NCBI RefSeq assembly: GCF_011455875.1
Contig: NZ_CP015031.1
Location: forward strand, 1,531,405 to 1,595,404
Source: Basfia succiniciproducens
GTDB taxonomy: Bacteria > Pseudomonadota > Gammaproteobacteria > Enterobacterales > Pasteurellaceae
DNA: 64,000 nt
Reading direction: 5' to 3'
Shown here piece after piece: positions 27,760-37,041 of this stretch. Numbering within the stretch: the stretch's first letter is position 1; each line of letters begins with the position of its first letter. The position numbers and the translations under genes are program-made. The notes beneath the pieces are model-generated. The model saw only the letters and a program-made list of their open reading frames with translations, was not told the DNA's origin and searched no databases.

Positions 27760-28605
27760 CTATTTAAAAACGGCAATCAACTCGTTGACTTTAACCCGAC
27801 GCTCCGCCGCCTGACTGATAGTTCGTTGAACCTTGATCCGTTTAAACTTGGCTCCGTGATAAATTTCACGGGTAAACGCCGTATCGTGATTGGAAATCAA
27901 TACCGGGATATTACGCTCATTAACCGTTTGTTTTGCCAATTCGGCAAGAGCTTGCTGGTGAGTAACGGAAAAATCATTACCCGCATATTTAGTAAAATTA
28001 CTATCCTGTAATAAAGGTGCGTAAGGCGGGTCACAATAAATAACGGACTCATCATCCGCCAGCTTAAAGGTTTCATTAAAATCTGCGCAAATAAACACCG
28101 CACTTTTTGCTTTTTCGGCAAAATAACGCAATTCTTTTTCAGGAAAATAATGGGATTTATAGGCACCGAAAGGCACGTTAAACTCATTTAACGAATTGTA
28201 GCGACATAATCCGTTAAAACCGAAACGGTTTAAATATAAAAACAAAACCGAGCGGAAAAACGGATCCGTTGAATTATTAAAATCATCACGACGGGCATAA
28301 TAATAACCGGCGCTGTTTGCCTCCGCATGAAAAAACACAGGTTTTAGGGCTTCAATGTAAGCGTCCACATCCGTTTTTACGGTATTAAATAAGTTAATTA
28401 AATCCGCATTAATGTCCGCCAAAATATAACGTTCAAACTGACTGTTTAAAAAAACCGAACCCGCCCCGACAAAAGGTTCGACCAAACATTTTCTCCGTTT
28501 GGGAAACAGGTTGTTAATATTATCCGTCAGGCGATATTTACCACCCGCCCATTTTAAAAATGAGCGGTGTTTTAAGCCATGTTTAGTTTTGCCAGAATGC
28601 GACAT
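27760..28605 (-). CDS. dam: DNA adenine methylase (GATC)
   Basis: Methylates adenine in GATC for mismatch repair, replication timing and gene control. 281 residues. AdoMet site FLKWAGGKYRL near the N-terminus and FVGAGSVFLN, then the catalytic VIYCDPPYAPL near 175. The target segment matches Dam rather than a phage relative. It is the last gene of the leftward run comA-E, aroK, aroB, dam. In E. coli damX lies between aroB and dam; here there are only 12 bases, so damX is absent from this place. Confidence 0.96.
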   Translation of the reverse strand: MSHSGKTKHGLKHRSFLKWAGGKYRLTDNINNLFPKRRKCLVEPFVGAGSVFLNSQFERYILADINADLINLFNTVKTDVDAYIEALKPVFFHAEANSAGYYYARRDDFNNSTDPFFRSVLFLYLNRFGFNGLCRYNSLNEFNVPFGAYKSHYFPEKELRYFAEKAKSAVFICADFNETFKLADDESVIYCDPPYAPLLQDSNFTKYAGNDFSVTHQQALAELAKQTVNERNIPVLISNHDTAFTREIYHGAKFKRIKVQRTISQAAERRVKVNELIAVFK

Positions 28606-28617
28606 TAATATGTGAGA

Positions 28618-29706
28618 TTAGTTATTTTGTGAACAAACGCGAATCGCATCAAGAACAAGCGATTTATCGGTGTCTGATGCCACATAAGCTTGCCCCAACG
28701 TTTTAAGTAAGACTAGACGTAGTTTACCCGCCAGCACTTTTTTATCACGCATCATGTGCGGCAGATAATCTTCCGCCTGCATAGTATCCGGTGAAACTGT
28801 CGGTAAATTTGCACGAGCCAATAATTTTTCTAAACGGGCGACTTCCGAATAACTTAAATCGCCTAATTTTTCGGATAATACGGCAGCCATCATACTGCCC
28901 GCCGCAACGGCTTCGCCGTGCAGCCAGTTACCGTATCCGAGATGGGTTTCGATCGCATGACCAAAAGTATGACCTAGATTTAATAAGGCGCGATCGCCTT
29001 TTTCCGTTTCATCGCGGGCAACAACATCCGCTTTAATTTGGCAACAACGGGCGATACAATATTGTAAATCCTGTTGATTCAAAGCGACCAAATTATCAAT
29101 ATGCGCCTCTAACCATTCGAAAAACGGCAAGTCGAGAATAGCACCGTATTTAATCACTTCGGCAAGACCCGCATTAACTTCCCGTTTAGGCAGCGTAACT
29201 AAAGTGCGGGTATCAATAATCACAGTACAAGGCTGATAAAAGGCACCAATCATATTTTTACCTAATTCGTGATTTACCGCAGTTTTGCCGCCAACGGAAG
29301 AATCCACTTGCGCAAGCAAAGTGGTCGGAATTTGAATAAAACGGATACCGCGCTGATAACTGGCCGCCGCATAACCCGTTACATCGCCGATCACCCCGCC
29401 GCCTAATGCGATAAGCGTGGTATCACGCCCATGATTTTCTTTCAATAATGCGGTAAAAATCATGTTTAAAGAATCTAAGGTTTTATACTTTTCGCCGTCA
29501 GGTAATAAAACATGGCTGACCTGGCAACCCAGTTTTTCTAAGGTTTCGGTAACCGGTGTTAAATAATATTGCGCCACTGTAGGATTGCTGACAATCATGA
29601 CTTTATCACCCATTTTTACAGGATAAACGCCCGTATCCGTTAACAAATTTTCACCGATATAAATAGGATAACGACGTTCTTTCAATTCGACATTAACACA
29701 CACCAT
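28618..29706 (-). CDS. aroB: 3-dehydroquinate synthase
   Basis: Second step of the shikimate pathway, closing DAHP to 3-dehydroquinate with NAD+ and a divalent metal. 362 residues. NAD-binding region [16 protein letters not shown] and [20 protein letters not shown], metal ligands in [12 protein letters not shown] and LHGEAVAAG. It follows aroK by 29 bases in the same direction, giving the common aroK-aroB pair. Confidence 0.98.
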
Positions 29707-29735
29707 AAGAGTTACGACCTTATTTAACTATTTGA

Positions 29736-30263
29736 TTAACCGTTGAAATTATCAATTAATTCAACAATATGACTAGCCATCAGTTTTGCGCTTTGCTCGT
29801 CTGTAGGCAGAGTAATATCCGCTACTTCTTCGTATAATGGATTACGCACCCGAGCTAAATCTTCCAACACTTTGCGGACATCTTCAACGCCTTGTAATAA
29901 CGGGCGTTTTTTATCCCGCTGAGTACGCTCGAATTGCTTATCCACCGTAGTTTGCAAATAAATAACAATACCTCTTGCAGACAAATGATTACGAGTTTCT
30001 TTGGATAAAATCGCGCCGCCGCCGGTAGAAAGCACAATACCCTGTTTTTGGGTCAATTCATTAATTATGCGCTCTTCGCGTTTACGGAATCCGTCCTCAC
30101 CCTCAATATCAAAAATCCAACTGATATCGGCACCCGCGCGTTGTTCAATTTCATTATCGGAATCAATAAATTCCATATTCAGAAGTTGAGCCAATTGGCG
30201 ACCAATGGTACTTTTACCCGCCCCCATAGGACCTACTAAAAAAATATTACGTTTTTCCGCCAT
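29736..30263 (-). CDS. aroK: Shikimate kinase I
   Basis: Phosphorylates shikimate with ATP. 175 residues, normal length. Walker [16 protein letters not shown] at about 11-25, shikimate-binding [14 protein letters not shown] and GGGAILS. The ATG at 30263 gives the conserved [18 protein letters not shown] opening; an upstream Met at 30317 is not needed. It lies after comE (193-base gap) as aroK lies after hofQ in E. coli. Confidence 0.97.
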   Translation of the reverse strand: MAEKRNIFLVGPMGAGKSTIGRQLAQLLNMEFIDSDNEIEQRAGADISWIFDIEGEDGFRKREERIINELTQKQGIVLSTGGGAILSKETRNHLSARGIVIYLQTTVDKQFERTQRDKKRPLLQGVEDVRKVLEDLARVRNPLYEEVADITLPTDEQSAKLMASHIVELIDNFNG

Positions 30264-30456
30264 TGTGTTATTCTTCTTAAAATTTTCTATAAACAGTAAC
30301 AAGATCCTTAATCGCACAAATCAACAGCGATAAATAAAGGGATCACCAGAACTGACAGATTATCGCAATAAATCCCCCTTGTTTTCAACCTTAGGAAAGG
30401 ATTTATTCCAATTATTTAACAAAAAGTCGTAATGAAAGGGAGATTTCCCGAAAAAT

Positions 30457-31842
30457 CTATTTTTCAGGAGATTTTGGCGCATATTTAAAACGTTTTTGTA
30501 TTTGCTCCAAGCTTTCGCCTTGTTTTAATATATGAGGCGTAACAAAAATAACCAATTCCCGTTTTTGGTGTTTTTCGCTTTCTTTGCTGAATAAATGTTT
30601 TATCAGCGGAATATCGCCCAAAATCGGCACTTTATCTTCGCTTTTCGTTATAGTATCGTTAAATACGCCGCCTAATACGATGGTTTCGCCGTCTTTTGCA
30701 AAAACCTGCGTATTAATTTCCTGTTTATCAATGGAAATTAAATTGCCATTCCCATAAACAATATTTGCGCCCGGAGAATTCTGGCTTACGATAAGGTCAA
30801 GTAAAATAGAATTATCTTTTGAAATATGCGGAGTGACTTCCAACCCTAGCACCGCCTCTCGAAACTCCACGTGTTCCGTATCATTTTTACGATTCACCGC
30901 CACATAAGGAATTTCCGTTCCTTGTTTAATACTCGCACTTTTCTTATTGGTAGTCAGCAGCCGCGGGCTGGCAATGATCTTGACATTGTTTTCCTGCTCT
31001 AAAGCGGTTAATTCCAAATCCAGCAAACGCCCGTGAATTTTTGCCACCTGCAACGCTACGGAACCTGCCGGCGTCGCACTGGTCGGGAAATTAACGTTAA
31101 GGTTTTGCCCTATATCGGCGAATCCGTTAGCTTCCAGGCTGCCGGCAATACGATGTGCGCTATTTACCCCCTCCAACAGCCCCCAACGCACACCGAGTTC
31201 TTTTAAACTTTCGTCGTTCATCGTCACGATACGGGCTTCAATTGCGATTTGTTCGATAGGTTTATCTAATTGAGCGATTATATTTTTGATATTTTGCAAC
31301 GATCTGCGATCATCTTGAATAAGCAGCTGGTTACTGCGTTCGTCAAAGCTGACGGAACCAACGGGCGAAAGCAATGAACCCGTTCCCGATGTTAATGATT
31401 TCATCACCTCCGAGGCTTTGGCAAAATGCAGCTTGACGGTAGTACTAACCAGATTAGGTTCCGAAAGTGCGGTAAAATTTTCCGTATTTTTTAGCTCACC
31501 GGCGATGGAAGACGGTTCAATCAGGTTATTTTTCGTAAAATAATAAATATCCTTGTCTTTATGTAAGCTAAGATTTTTCAGCTTTGCCACCGAATGAAAA
31601 AGACGCTCCAGATTCACCTTTTCAAGCTTTAACGACAATGTACCTTCCAGTTCGTCATCAATCACCAGATTAGCATTTTGTTCTAAAGCAAGCTGTTGTA
31701 AGGTCGCCACCAACGGCGCCTTTTTCAAGTGAATGGAAAATTGCCGTTCCGCAAACGTACCGGATTCCCCGGCAAATGCGGAAGAAATAAAAATTCCAAA
31801 AAACAGACCGCACTTTTTACCAAAACTTATTATGCTTTCCAT
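30457..31842 (-). CDS. comE: Competence secretin ComE (PilQ/HofQ type)
   Basis: Outer-membrane ring through which the type IV pilus and incoming DNA pass. 461 residues with an N-terminal signal peptide (FGKKCGLFFGIFISSAFAGE). A short STN-like domain (about 35-95) and an N-domain (VKLHFAKASEVMKSL) precede the secretin core with EVTPHISKDNSILLDLIV and VFAKDGETIVLGGVF. ATG at 31842 chosen because it starts the signal peptide. Last gene of comABCDE. Confidence 0.93.
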   Translation of the reverse strand: MESIISFGKKCGLFFGIFISSAFAGESGTFAERQFSIHLKKAPLVATLQQLALEQNANLVIDDELEGTLSLKLEKVNLERLFHSVAKLKNLSLHKDKDIYYFTKNNLIEPSSIAGELKNTENFTALSEPNLVSTTVKLHFAKASEVMKSLTSGTGSLLSPVGSVSFDERSNQLLIQDDRRSLQNIKNIIAQLDKPIEQIAIEARIVTMNDESLKELGVRWGLLEGVNSAHRIAGSLEANGFADIGQNLNVNFPTSATPAGSVALQVAKIHGRLLDLELTALEQENNVKIIASPRLLTTNKKSASIKQGTEIPYVAVNRKNDTEHVEFREAVLGLEVTPHISKDNSILLDLIVSQNSPGANIVYGNGNLISIDKQEINTQVFAKDGETIVLGGVFNDTITKSEDKVPILGDIPLIKHLFSKESEKHQKRELVIFVTPHILKQGESLEQIQKRFKYAPKSPEK

Positions 31843-31856
31843 AGGTAAGTATTCCT

Positions 31857-32267
31857 TTAAAATTTTATTTTCATCAACTCGCCCCGCCCGCAATCCTGAG
31901 GATTATTCCATACCATAAAATCAACTTCGCGGGTATTAATCGCTTGTAACTGCATGCGTTCTTTTGCCAAAAAATCACCTTGTCCGGCGGTGAAAATATG
32001 CTGTTCGGCATCCATTAAAAAGACCTTCCGTTCTTGTTCATATTGCAAAACACCCACAATTTTCAATTGCTTAAATTCCGTATTCTCGGCCCAAACCGCC
32101 GCCGACTGATGACATTGATTCGTTTTTTCCACCAACATATCCGTATTTTGAGAAAGATTGCGTTTTGTTTTATCAAAAGGATCACTTTCCGCCCAACTTT
32201 GGAAGGTTAGCAATCGGATAACCGACACGATAATAAAAAAGAGCTTGAATAAAATTTTTATCCGCAT
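31857..32267 (-). CDS. comD: Competence protein ComD (PilP-like)
   Basis: 136 residues with an N-terminal hydrophobic signal or anchor (LFKLFFIIVSVIRLLTFQSW) and a C-terminal beta-rich region (LKIVGVLQYEQERKVFLMDA) resembling PilP, the periplasmic link between the inner-membrane platform and the secretin. The sequence is poorly conserved in the family, so the call relies on position between comC and comE. It lies 14 bases ahead of comE. Confidence 0.8.
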   Translation of the reverse strand: MRIKILFKLFFIIVSVIRLLTFQSWAESDPFDKTKRNLSQNTDMLVEKTNQCHQSAAVWAENTEFKQLKIVGVLQYEQERKVFLMDAEQHIFTAGQGDFLAKERMQLQAINTREVDFMVWNNPQDCGRGELMKIKF

Positions 32268-32269
32268 AT

Positions 32270-32782
32270 TTATTCCTTAGTTAGCTGCAATCTAAGAGTT
32301 AAATAAGCCGCCAGATTTTCATCGGGTTTAAATAGCTTTAAAGATGAGAGGCGCAATATTTCAAATTTCTGTAAAATGTCGGTAATAAATTGATTTAGCG
32401 AAAGAAAATCTCCTTCCATCCGCAACTGTAAAACCGCTGATGAAGAAAAATGCCATTGGGAATTTTGTATCTTCACATTTACAGACGAAGACTGAACATA
32501 TTGATTAATCTGTGATAACAATGCGGCCGATTGCGGTGTCAGCAAATCATTTTTTGCCTTTTTCTCTAAACTTTGCAGTAATCTCTGTTGGTATATCGTT
32601 TGCCGTTGTTGCTCATTAATATTATTTTCCAACCGTATTAATTGTTCCCAAGAGGAATAGAGCCGATTAAGCGGTAAAAACAAGCCGAATAATGCCAAAA
32701 TGAGTAATCCTGTATTTTGCTTCAATACTGAAGCTTGAATACATCTATGCCATAATTGTTTAATCCATACTTGCTTTACCAT
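32270..32782 (-). CDS. comC: Competence protein ComC (PilO-like)
   Basis: 170 residues: one membrane helix near residues 28-45 (TGLLILALFGLFLPLNRLYS), a coiled coil (about 50-85), and a small periplasmic alpha/beta domain. This is the PilO layout. The ATG at 32782 lies inside comB (23-base overlap); the upstream Met at 32803 is the alternative. Position three in comABCDE supports the call. Confidence 0.82.
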   Translation of the reverse strand: MVKQVWIKQLWHRCIQASVLKQNTGLLILALFGLFLPLNRLYSSWEQLIRLENNINEQQRQTIYQQRLLQSLEKKAKNDLLTPQSAALLSQINQYVQSSSVNVKIQNSQWHFSSSAVLQLRMEGDFLSLNQFITDILQKFEILRLSSLKLFKPDENLAAYLTLRLQLTKE

Positions 32783-33296
32783 TGCGCCCCCATTCAATAG
32801 CAAATGAAAATGCTAATAATCCGTTTGCCGAAGTTGAAAAATGCGTTAATTTGCTCTCATAAATCCACTCGGTTTGCACAATATATTGATGAATCGAATC
32901 AAATTCCTGTTGATTTTCCGCATATCCATGCAAATGAATGCTGTTTTGCTGTAATAAGAACTCCGTTAGCTCGCCTTCATTCAAAGGAAGGCGGGCTAAC
33001 CAACTTAAAAACAGCGAAACAGAATCGGAAGAAATCAAATTCTGTTCTTCCGTTTGCTCGTAAGACCGCCTTAATTGGGAAACTTGTCGGGTTAATTTAG
33101 CGAACTCATCTTGTTGTCGGTAAAACTGTTGTTGCTTTTCGCTCAGTTGCCGGGTTAAATTGCCATGAAAAAGAGAAATTCCCATTTCTAAAATTAAAAG
33201 TGCGGTAAAAAATAACGAAATTTTATAAATAAACTTTCTGTTTTTTTGCGCAATTAATTGTTGCCGCCAAGGCAGCAGATTGATCCAGTTTTTCAT
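32760..33296 (-). CDS. comB: Competence protein ComB (PilN-like)
   Basis: 178 residues. Starts MKNWINLLPWRQQLIAQKNR, where the conserved INLLPWR contacts PilM/ComA, then a membrane helix (about 24-44), coiled coil and periplasmic domain, as in PilN. The ATG at 33296 is one base after the comA stop. Overlaps comC at its 3' end. Confidence 0.87.
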   Translation of the reverse strand: MKNWINLLPWRQQLIAQKNRKFIYKISLFFTALLILEMGISLFHGNLTRQLSEKQQQFYRQQDEFAKLTRQVSQLRRSYEQTEEQNLISSDSVSLFLSWLARLPLNEGELTEFLLQQNSIHLHGYAENQQEFDSIHQYIVQTEWIYESKLTHFSTSANGLLAFSFAIEWGRNGKASMD

Positions 33297-33297
33297 T

Positions 33298-34125
33298 TCA
33301 ATGAAGAGACTCCGCCGTTTTTTCGCTTTCCTCTTTTTTTCTTTCCTCCGCCGACCATAAAGCGGCACCTAACGCCATAAAAGGATAAGGCGTCTCAACC
33401 AACCGCCAATGCGGCGAATCCCGCCGTTCAATATTGCTATAAGCATAACAATGGGCGGGCTGTTCGTTATAACGCCGACAAAATACTGTGTATAAATCAG
33501 ATAAACCGGTTTGATTAAGTTGCAAAATACGCTGTTCAATTTCCGTTTTGGTTTGAATTGCCAGCGAAATGCTTTCATCCCGGTACAAAAACAGGGTATC
33601 TTCGGGAAAATCTTCAGGCATAATAAAATTAAATGCCCGTTTTATTGCAAGCGCTGCATTATCAAGAATATTAATGTGATAAGGCGCACAACCCGCCACT
33701 TGTTCTTGAGCTACTTTTTGCATAACGGCGTAAATCTTCAAATATGTTCCCTCCGCAACTTCAGTCGCACTGTAATCGTAAAATACGCTATCTAAAGGAA
33801 CCGGCAATTCATTTTGCAAAGTATAGGCGCATTGCTGCTCACATTCCTGATGAGTCAGAATAGTCGGTAGAAACAAGGAACGGGACCAAATATGATGCGG
33901 AGGAATAACGCTGATAAATTTTGCATTCAACCTTTCGTAACCAAGCGATTTATGAATGAGACTAATCATTTCATATTGAGAATAAGCCGCCGGCAACAGT
34001 TGTTTTTCCTGATAAACCTTATCCCGTTCATCAAGCCAAACCACATCAAGCTGTTGTTTTCCGTCTCGCACGATTCCATATATTCCCACATTAACTTCTT
34101 TAGCCCTGTTTTTTACGAATTTCAC
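33298..34125 (-). CDS. comA: Competence protein ComA (PilM-like ATPase-fold)
   Basis: Cytosolic actin-like platform protein of the type IV pilus and DNA uptake machine, 275 residues. It begins at GTG 34125 with GGGGAAAA ahead: MKFVKNRAKEVNVGIYGIVR. Segments such as QCAYTLQNELPVPLDSVFYDY (written in part here as LQNELPVPLDSVF) are typical of the Haemophilus ComA/E. coli HofM group. First gene of comABCDE, divergent from mrcA, the same arrangement as E. coli hofM-mrcA. I looked for a Sxy-dependent CRP-S site in the 153-base intergenic space and found none convincing. Confidence 0.88.
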   Translation of the reverse strand: MKFVKNRAKEVNVGIYGIVRDGKQQLDVVWLDERDKVYQEKQLLPAAYSQYEMISLIHKSLGYERLNAKFISVIPPHHIWSRSLFLPTILTHQECEQQCAYTLQNELPVPLDSVFYDYSATEVAEGTYLKIYAVMQKVAQEQVAGCAPYHINILDNAALAIKRAFNFIMPEDFPEDTLFLYRDESISLAIQTKTEIEQRILQLNQTGLSDLYTVFCRRYNEQPAHCYAYSNIERRDSPHWRLVETPYPFMALGAALWSAEERKKEESEKTAESLH

Positions 34126-34278
34126 TCAATTTTCCCCGCTTTTTGTACACTAATTTATCTTTTAGCTTTCGATTTGCTCAACTAATCTTTATACTTAACG
34201 CATTTAAAGTTAGTTATTTATCACTGATAGTGTTTATCACTTTTAGCTAAAACACATTAAACAAGAGTAAGTTTTGGA

Positions 34279-36900
34279 ATGAAGATCGTAAAATTAATAT
34301 TTAGCACCTTGCTAACCATCGTTATTTTAGGCTGTGTAGCCGGGGGATTATTATATTTCCATATAAAATCTCAATTACCGGACGTTCAGAGTTTAAAAAC
34401 CGTCGAATTACAGCAACCGATGCAAATTTATACCGCAGATGAAAAACTGATTGGCGAAGTCGGCGAGCAACGTCGCATTCCGGTTAAACTTGAAAATGTA
34501 CCGAAAATGCTGATTAACGCCATTTTAGCCACCGAAGACAGCCGCTTTTATGAGCACCACGGTTTAGACCCGGTAGGCATTGCCCGTGCGGTCTCCGTCG
34601 CTATCGCAAACAAAGGCGCATCTCAAGGCGCGAGCACAATTACTCAACAGCTTGCCAGAAACTTCTTTTTAACGCCGGAAAAAACGATTATCCGTAAAGC
34701 CAAAGAAGCCATTCTTGCCATTGAAATTGAAAATACTTTAACTAAAAACGAAATTCTGGAACTTTACCTGAATAAAATTTATTTAGGCTATCGTTCTTAT
34801 GGTGTCGCTGCTGCGGCAAAAACCTATTTTGGTAAAAACCTAGCGGATTTGACTTTATCGGAAATGGCGATCATTGCCGGTTTGCCTAAAGCGCCTTCAA
34901 CAATGAATCCGTTGTATTCCTTAAAACGCTCGGAAGAACGTCGCAATGTGGTTTTAGGGCGTATGCTGGAAATGCAATTTATTAATAAAGAACAATATGA
35001 CGAAGCCGTTCAGGAACCGATCAAAGCTTCTTATCATGGCGCACAAATTGAGTTCCGCGCAGATTATGTCACCGAAATGGTGCGTCAGGAAATGGTAAAA
35101 CGTTACGGAGAAGAAAGCGCCTATAACAGTGGTTTTAAGGTTTACACTACCATTCTTTCACAGGATCAGGCGCAAGCGCAAAAAGCGGTGCGTAACAACC
35201 TAATTGATTATGATATGCGCCATAGCCGTTATCGCGGCGCTATGCCTTTATGGCAACAAACCGACACGCCTTGGGAAAACAACAAGATTATTGATACCTT
35301 GCGTAAGTTACCGAATTCAGAACCGTTTTTGCCGGCGGTGATTTTATCCGTCGCTAAAGAGGGCACCGAGTTATTATTGGCTTCCGGTGAAAAAATGACC
35401 TTAAATGCCGCCGCAATGCGTTGGGGCGGAAGAAACGTATCCCTCAAAACCGGCGAGCAAATTTGGATTCGACAACGGGATAATAACGAATGGGTTTTAG
35501 GCCAAATTCCCGAAGCAAATTCCGCACTGGTTTCCTTAAACAGTGATAACGGCGCCATTGAAGCCATTGTGGGCGGTTTTAGTTTTGAACAAAGTAAATT
35601 CAACCGCGCCACCCAATCCATGGTACAGGTGGGTTCCTCTATCAAGCCGTTTATTTATGCGGCCGCCTTGGAAAAAGGCTTAACTTTATCAAGCGTATTA
35701 CAGGATACGCCGATTAGTATTCGCAAACCGGGACAAGCGGAATGGCGCCCGAAAAACTCACCGGATCGCTATGACGGTCCGATGCGTTTACGCGTAGGTT
35801 TGGGACAATCTAAAAATATGATTGCAATCAGAGCAATGCAAACGGCAGGTATTCCTTATGTTGCCGAATTTTTACAACGCTTCGGTTTCAAACGCGAACA
35901 ATATTTCGCCAGTGAAGCGCTCGCTTTAGGTGCCGCTTCTTTCACGCCGTTAGAAATGGCGCGAGGTTATGCGGTGTTCGATAACGGCGGTTTCTTAGTC
36001 GACCCCTTTATCATCAACCGTATTGTTGATAATTCGGGTAAAGACATTTTCATAGCGAATCCGAAAATCGCCTGCAGCACTTGTGATGAAATACCGACAA
36101 TTTACGGGCAAACTACAGACAAAGTAGATGGTTTCAAAGAGAATGATTCCGTCAATGCCGACGGAAATTTAGCCCAAACCGACGAAAACACAAACGGTGA
36201 AGAAACCGATCAAAACGGCGAAAACAATGATGTACCGGAGTTGCAAAATCAAGGCGGAACAATCAATGAAGATGCCTTAAATTTAATGGTCGAAGGCAAA
36301 ACCGACAGTTCTCAGGTACAGTATGCGCCTCGGGTAATTACCGGCGAATTGGCATTTTTAATCCGCAGTGCGTTAAACACCGCCATTTACGGCGAACAGG
36401 GACTGGGCTGGAAAGGTACCAGCTGGCGCATGGCAAATGAAATTAAACGTAAAGATATCGGCGGTAAAACGGGGACAACCAACAACGCTAAAGTGGCTTG
36501 GTACGCCGGCTTCGGCGCCAATCTCACTACAGCCGTTTATGTAGGTTTTGATGACAATAAACGTAACTTAGGTAAAGGCGAAGCCGGTGCAAAAACCGCG
36601 ATGCCCGCATGGATTAACTATATGAAATTTGTGCTGGAAGATGTTCCTGAACGCGTTTTACCGACGCCTGCCAATATCATTGAAAAATCCATTGATTTAG
36701 GCTCGGGCTTGCTCTCAAAAGGCGGCGGTCGTACTGAATACTTCATCAAGGGTACGGAACCGAAACGCGCCTTTGTACAGGAACGCGGTTATTATGTGCC
36801 GGAAGGGCTTCCGTTCCAAACGCCTTCCGCCAGCGAATATGTGCCTATTGGTCAACCGGCACCGGCTGCACCCGCACCTTCTCGCAAAGAATTATTCTAA
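34279..36900 (+). CDS. mrcA: Penicillin-binding protein 1A
   Basis: Bifunctional peptidoglycan synthase in the inner membrane, 873 residues. Membrane anchor at 5-28. The GT51 glycosyltransferase starts at 84 (TEDSRFYEHHGLDPVG, catalytic Glu86) with ITQQLARN. An OB-like insertion lies at 290-410. The transpeptidase has SSIK (Ser453, Lys456), SKN at 511-513 and KTGTT at 730-734. Between SKN and KTGTT is an acidic low-complexity stretch (about 612-662), rich in Asp, Glu and Asn, probably disordered. The ATG at 34279 is weakly served by AAGAG. Divergent from comA. Confidence 0.96.
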   Translation: MKIVKLIFSTLLTIVILGCVAGGLLYFHIKSQLPDVQSLKTVELQQPMQIYTADEKLIGEVGEQRRIPVKLENVPKMLINAILATEDSRFYEHHGLDPVGIARAVSVAIANKGASQGASTITQQLARNFFLTPEKTIIRKAKEAILAIEIENTLTKNEILELYLNKIYLGYRSYGVAAAAKTYFGKNLADLTLSEMAIIAGLPKAPSTMNPLYSLKRSEERRNVVLGRMLEMQFINKEQYDEAVQEPIKASYHGAQIEFRADYVTEMVRQEMVKRYGEESAYNSGFKVYTTILSQDQAQAQKAVRNNLIDYDMRHSRYRGAMPLWQQTDTPWENNKIIDTLRKLPNSEPFLPAVILSVAKEGTELLLASGEKMTLNAAAMRWGGRNVSLKTGEQIWIRQRDNNEWVLGQIPEANSALVSLNSDNGAIEAIVGGFSFEQSKFNRATQSMVQVGSSIKPFIYAAALEKGLTLSSVLQDTPISIRKPGQAEWRPKNSPDRYDGPMRLRVGLGQSKNMIAIRAMQTAGIPYVAEFLQRFGFKREQYFASEALALGAASFTPLEMARGYAVFDNGGFLVDPFIINRIVDNSGKDIFIANPKIACSTCDEIPTIYGQTTDKVDGFKENDSVNADGNLAQTDENTNGEETDQNGENNDVPELQNQGGTINEDALNLMVEGKTDSSQVQYAPRVITGELAFLIRSALNTAIYGEQGLGWKGTSWRMANEIKRKDIGGKTGTTNNAKVAWYAGFGANLTTAVYVGFDDNKRNLGKGEAGAKTAMPAWINYMKFVLEDVPERVLPTPANIIEKSIDLGSGLLSKGGGRTEYFIKGTEPKRAFVQERGYYVPEGLPFQTPSASEYVPIGQPAPAAPAPSRKELF

Positions 36901-36906
36901 ATAACT

Positions 36907-36941
36907 TTAGAGTCTGTTTATCTTTTATAAACAGACTCTAA
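36907..36941. repeat. 35-bp palindrome, perfect copy after mrcA
   Basis: Perfect 15-bp stem (TTAGAGTCTGTTTAT and its complement) around loop CTTTT, 7 bases after the mrcA stop. Same family as 24066 and 24506; the variable arm bases change together on both sides, as compensating changes. Confidence 0.8.
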
Positions 36942-36948
36942 TAAAACG

Positions 36949-36978
36949 GACCGCACTTTAGCAATTAAAAGTGCGGTC
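36949..36978 (+). terminator. Inverted uptake-signal hairpin after mrcA
   Basis: GACCGCACTTT (36949-36959) pairs with AAAGTGCGGTC (36968-36978); loop of 8 bases. Follows the 35-bp palindrome, giving two stacked hairpins after mrcA. Confidence 0.6.
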
Positions 36979-37041
36979 AAAATTTACAAATTTTTAATTA
37001 TTTACTTAGGCTTTGCCTATTCAACTACCTAAGGCTAATTT

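Noticed and set aside
34126-34278. Sxy-dependent CRP-S site upstream of comA
   Set aside because: I searched for TGCGA-N6-TCGCA. The nearest sequence (around GAGCAAATCGAAAGCT) has the wrong spacing and few matches, so I do not claim it.
35229-35645. Minus-strand frame of 138 codons inside mrcA
   Set aside because: Lies wholly opposite a conserved PBP1A region; shadow.
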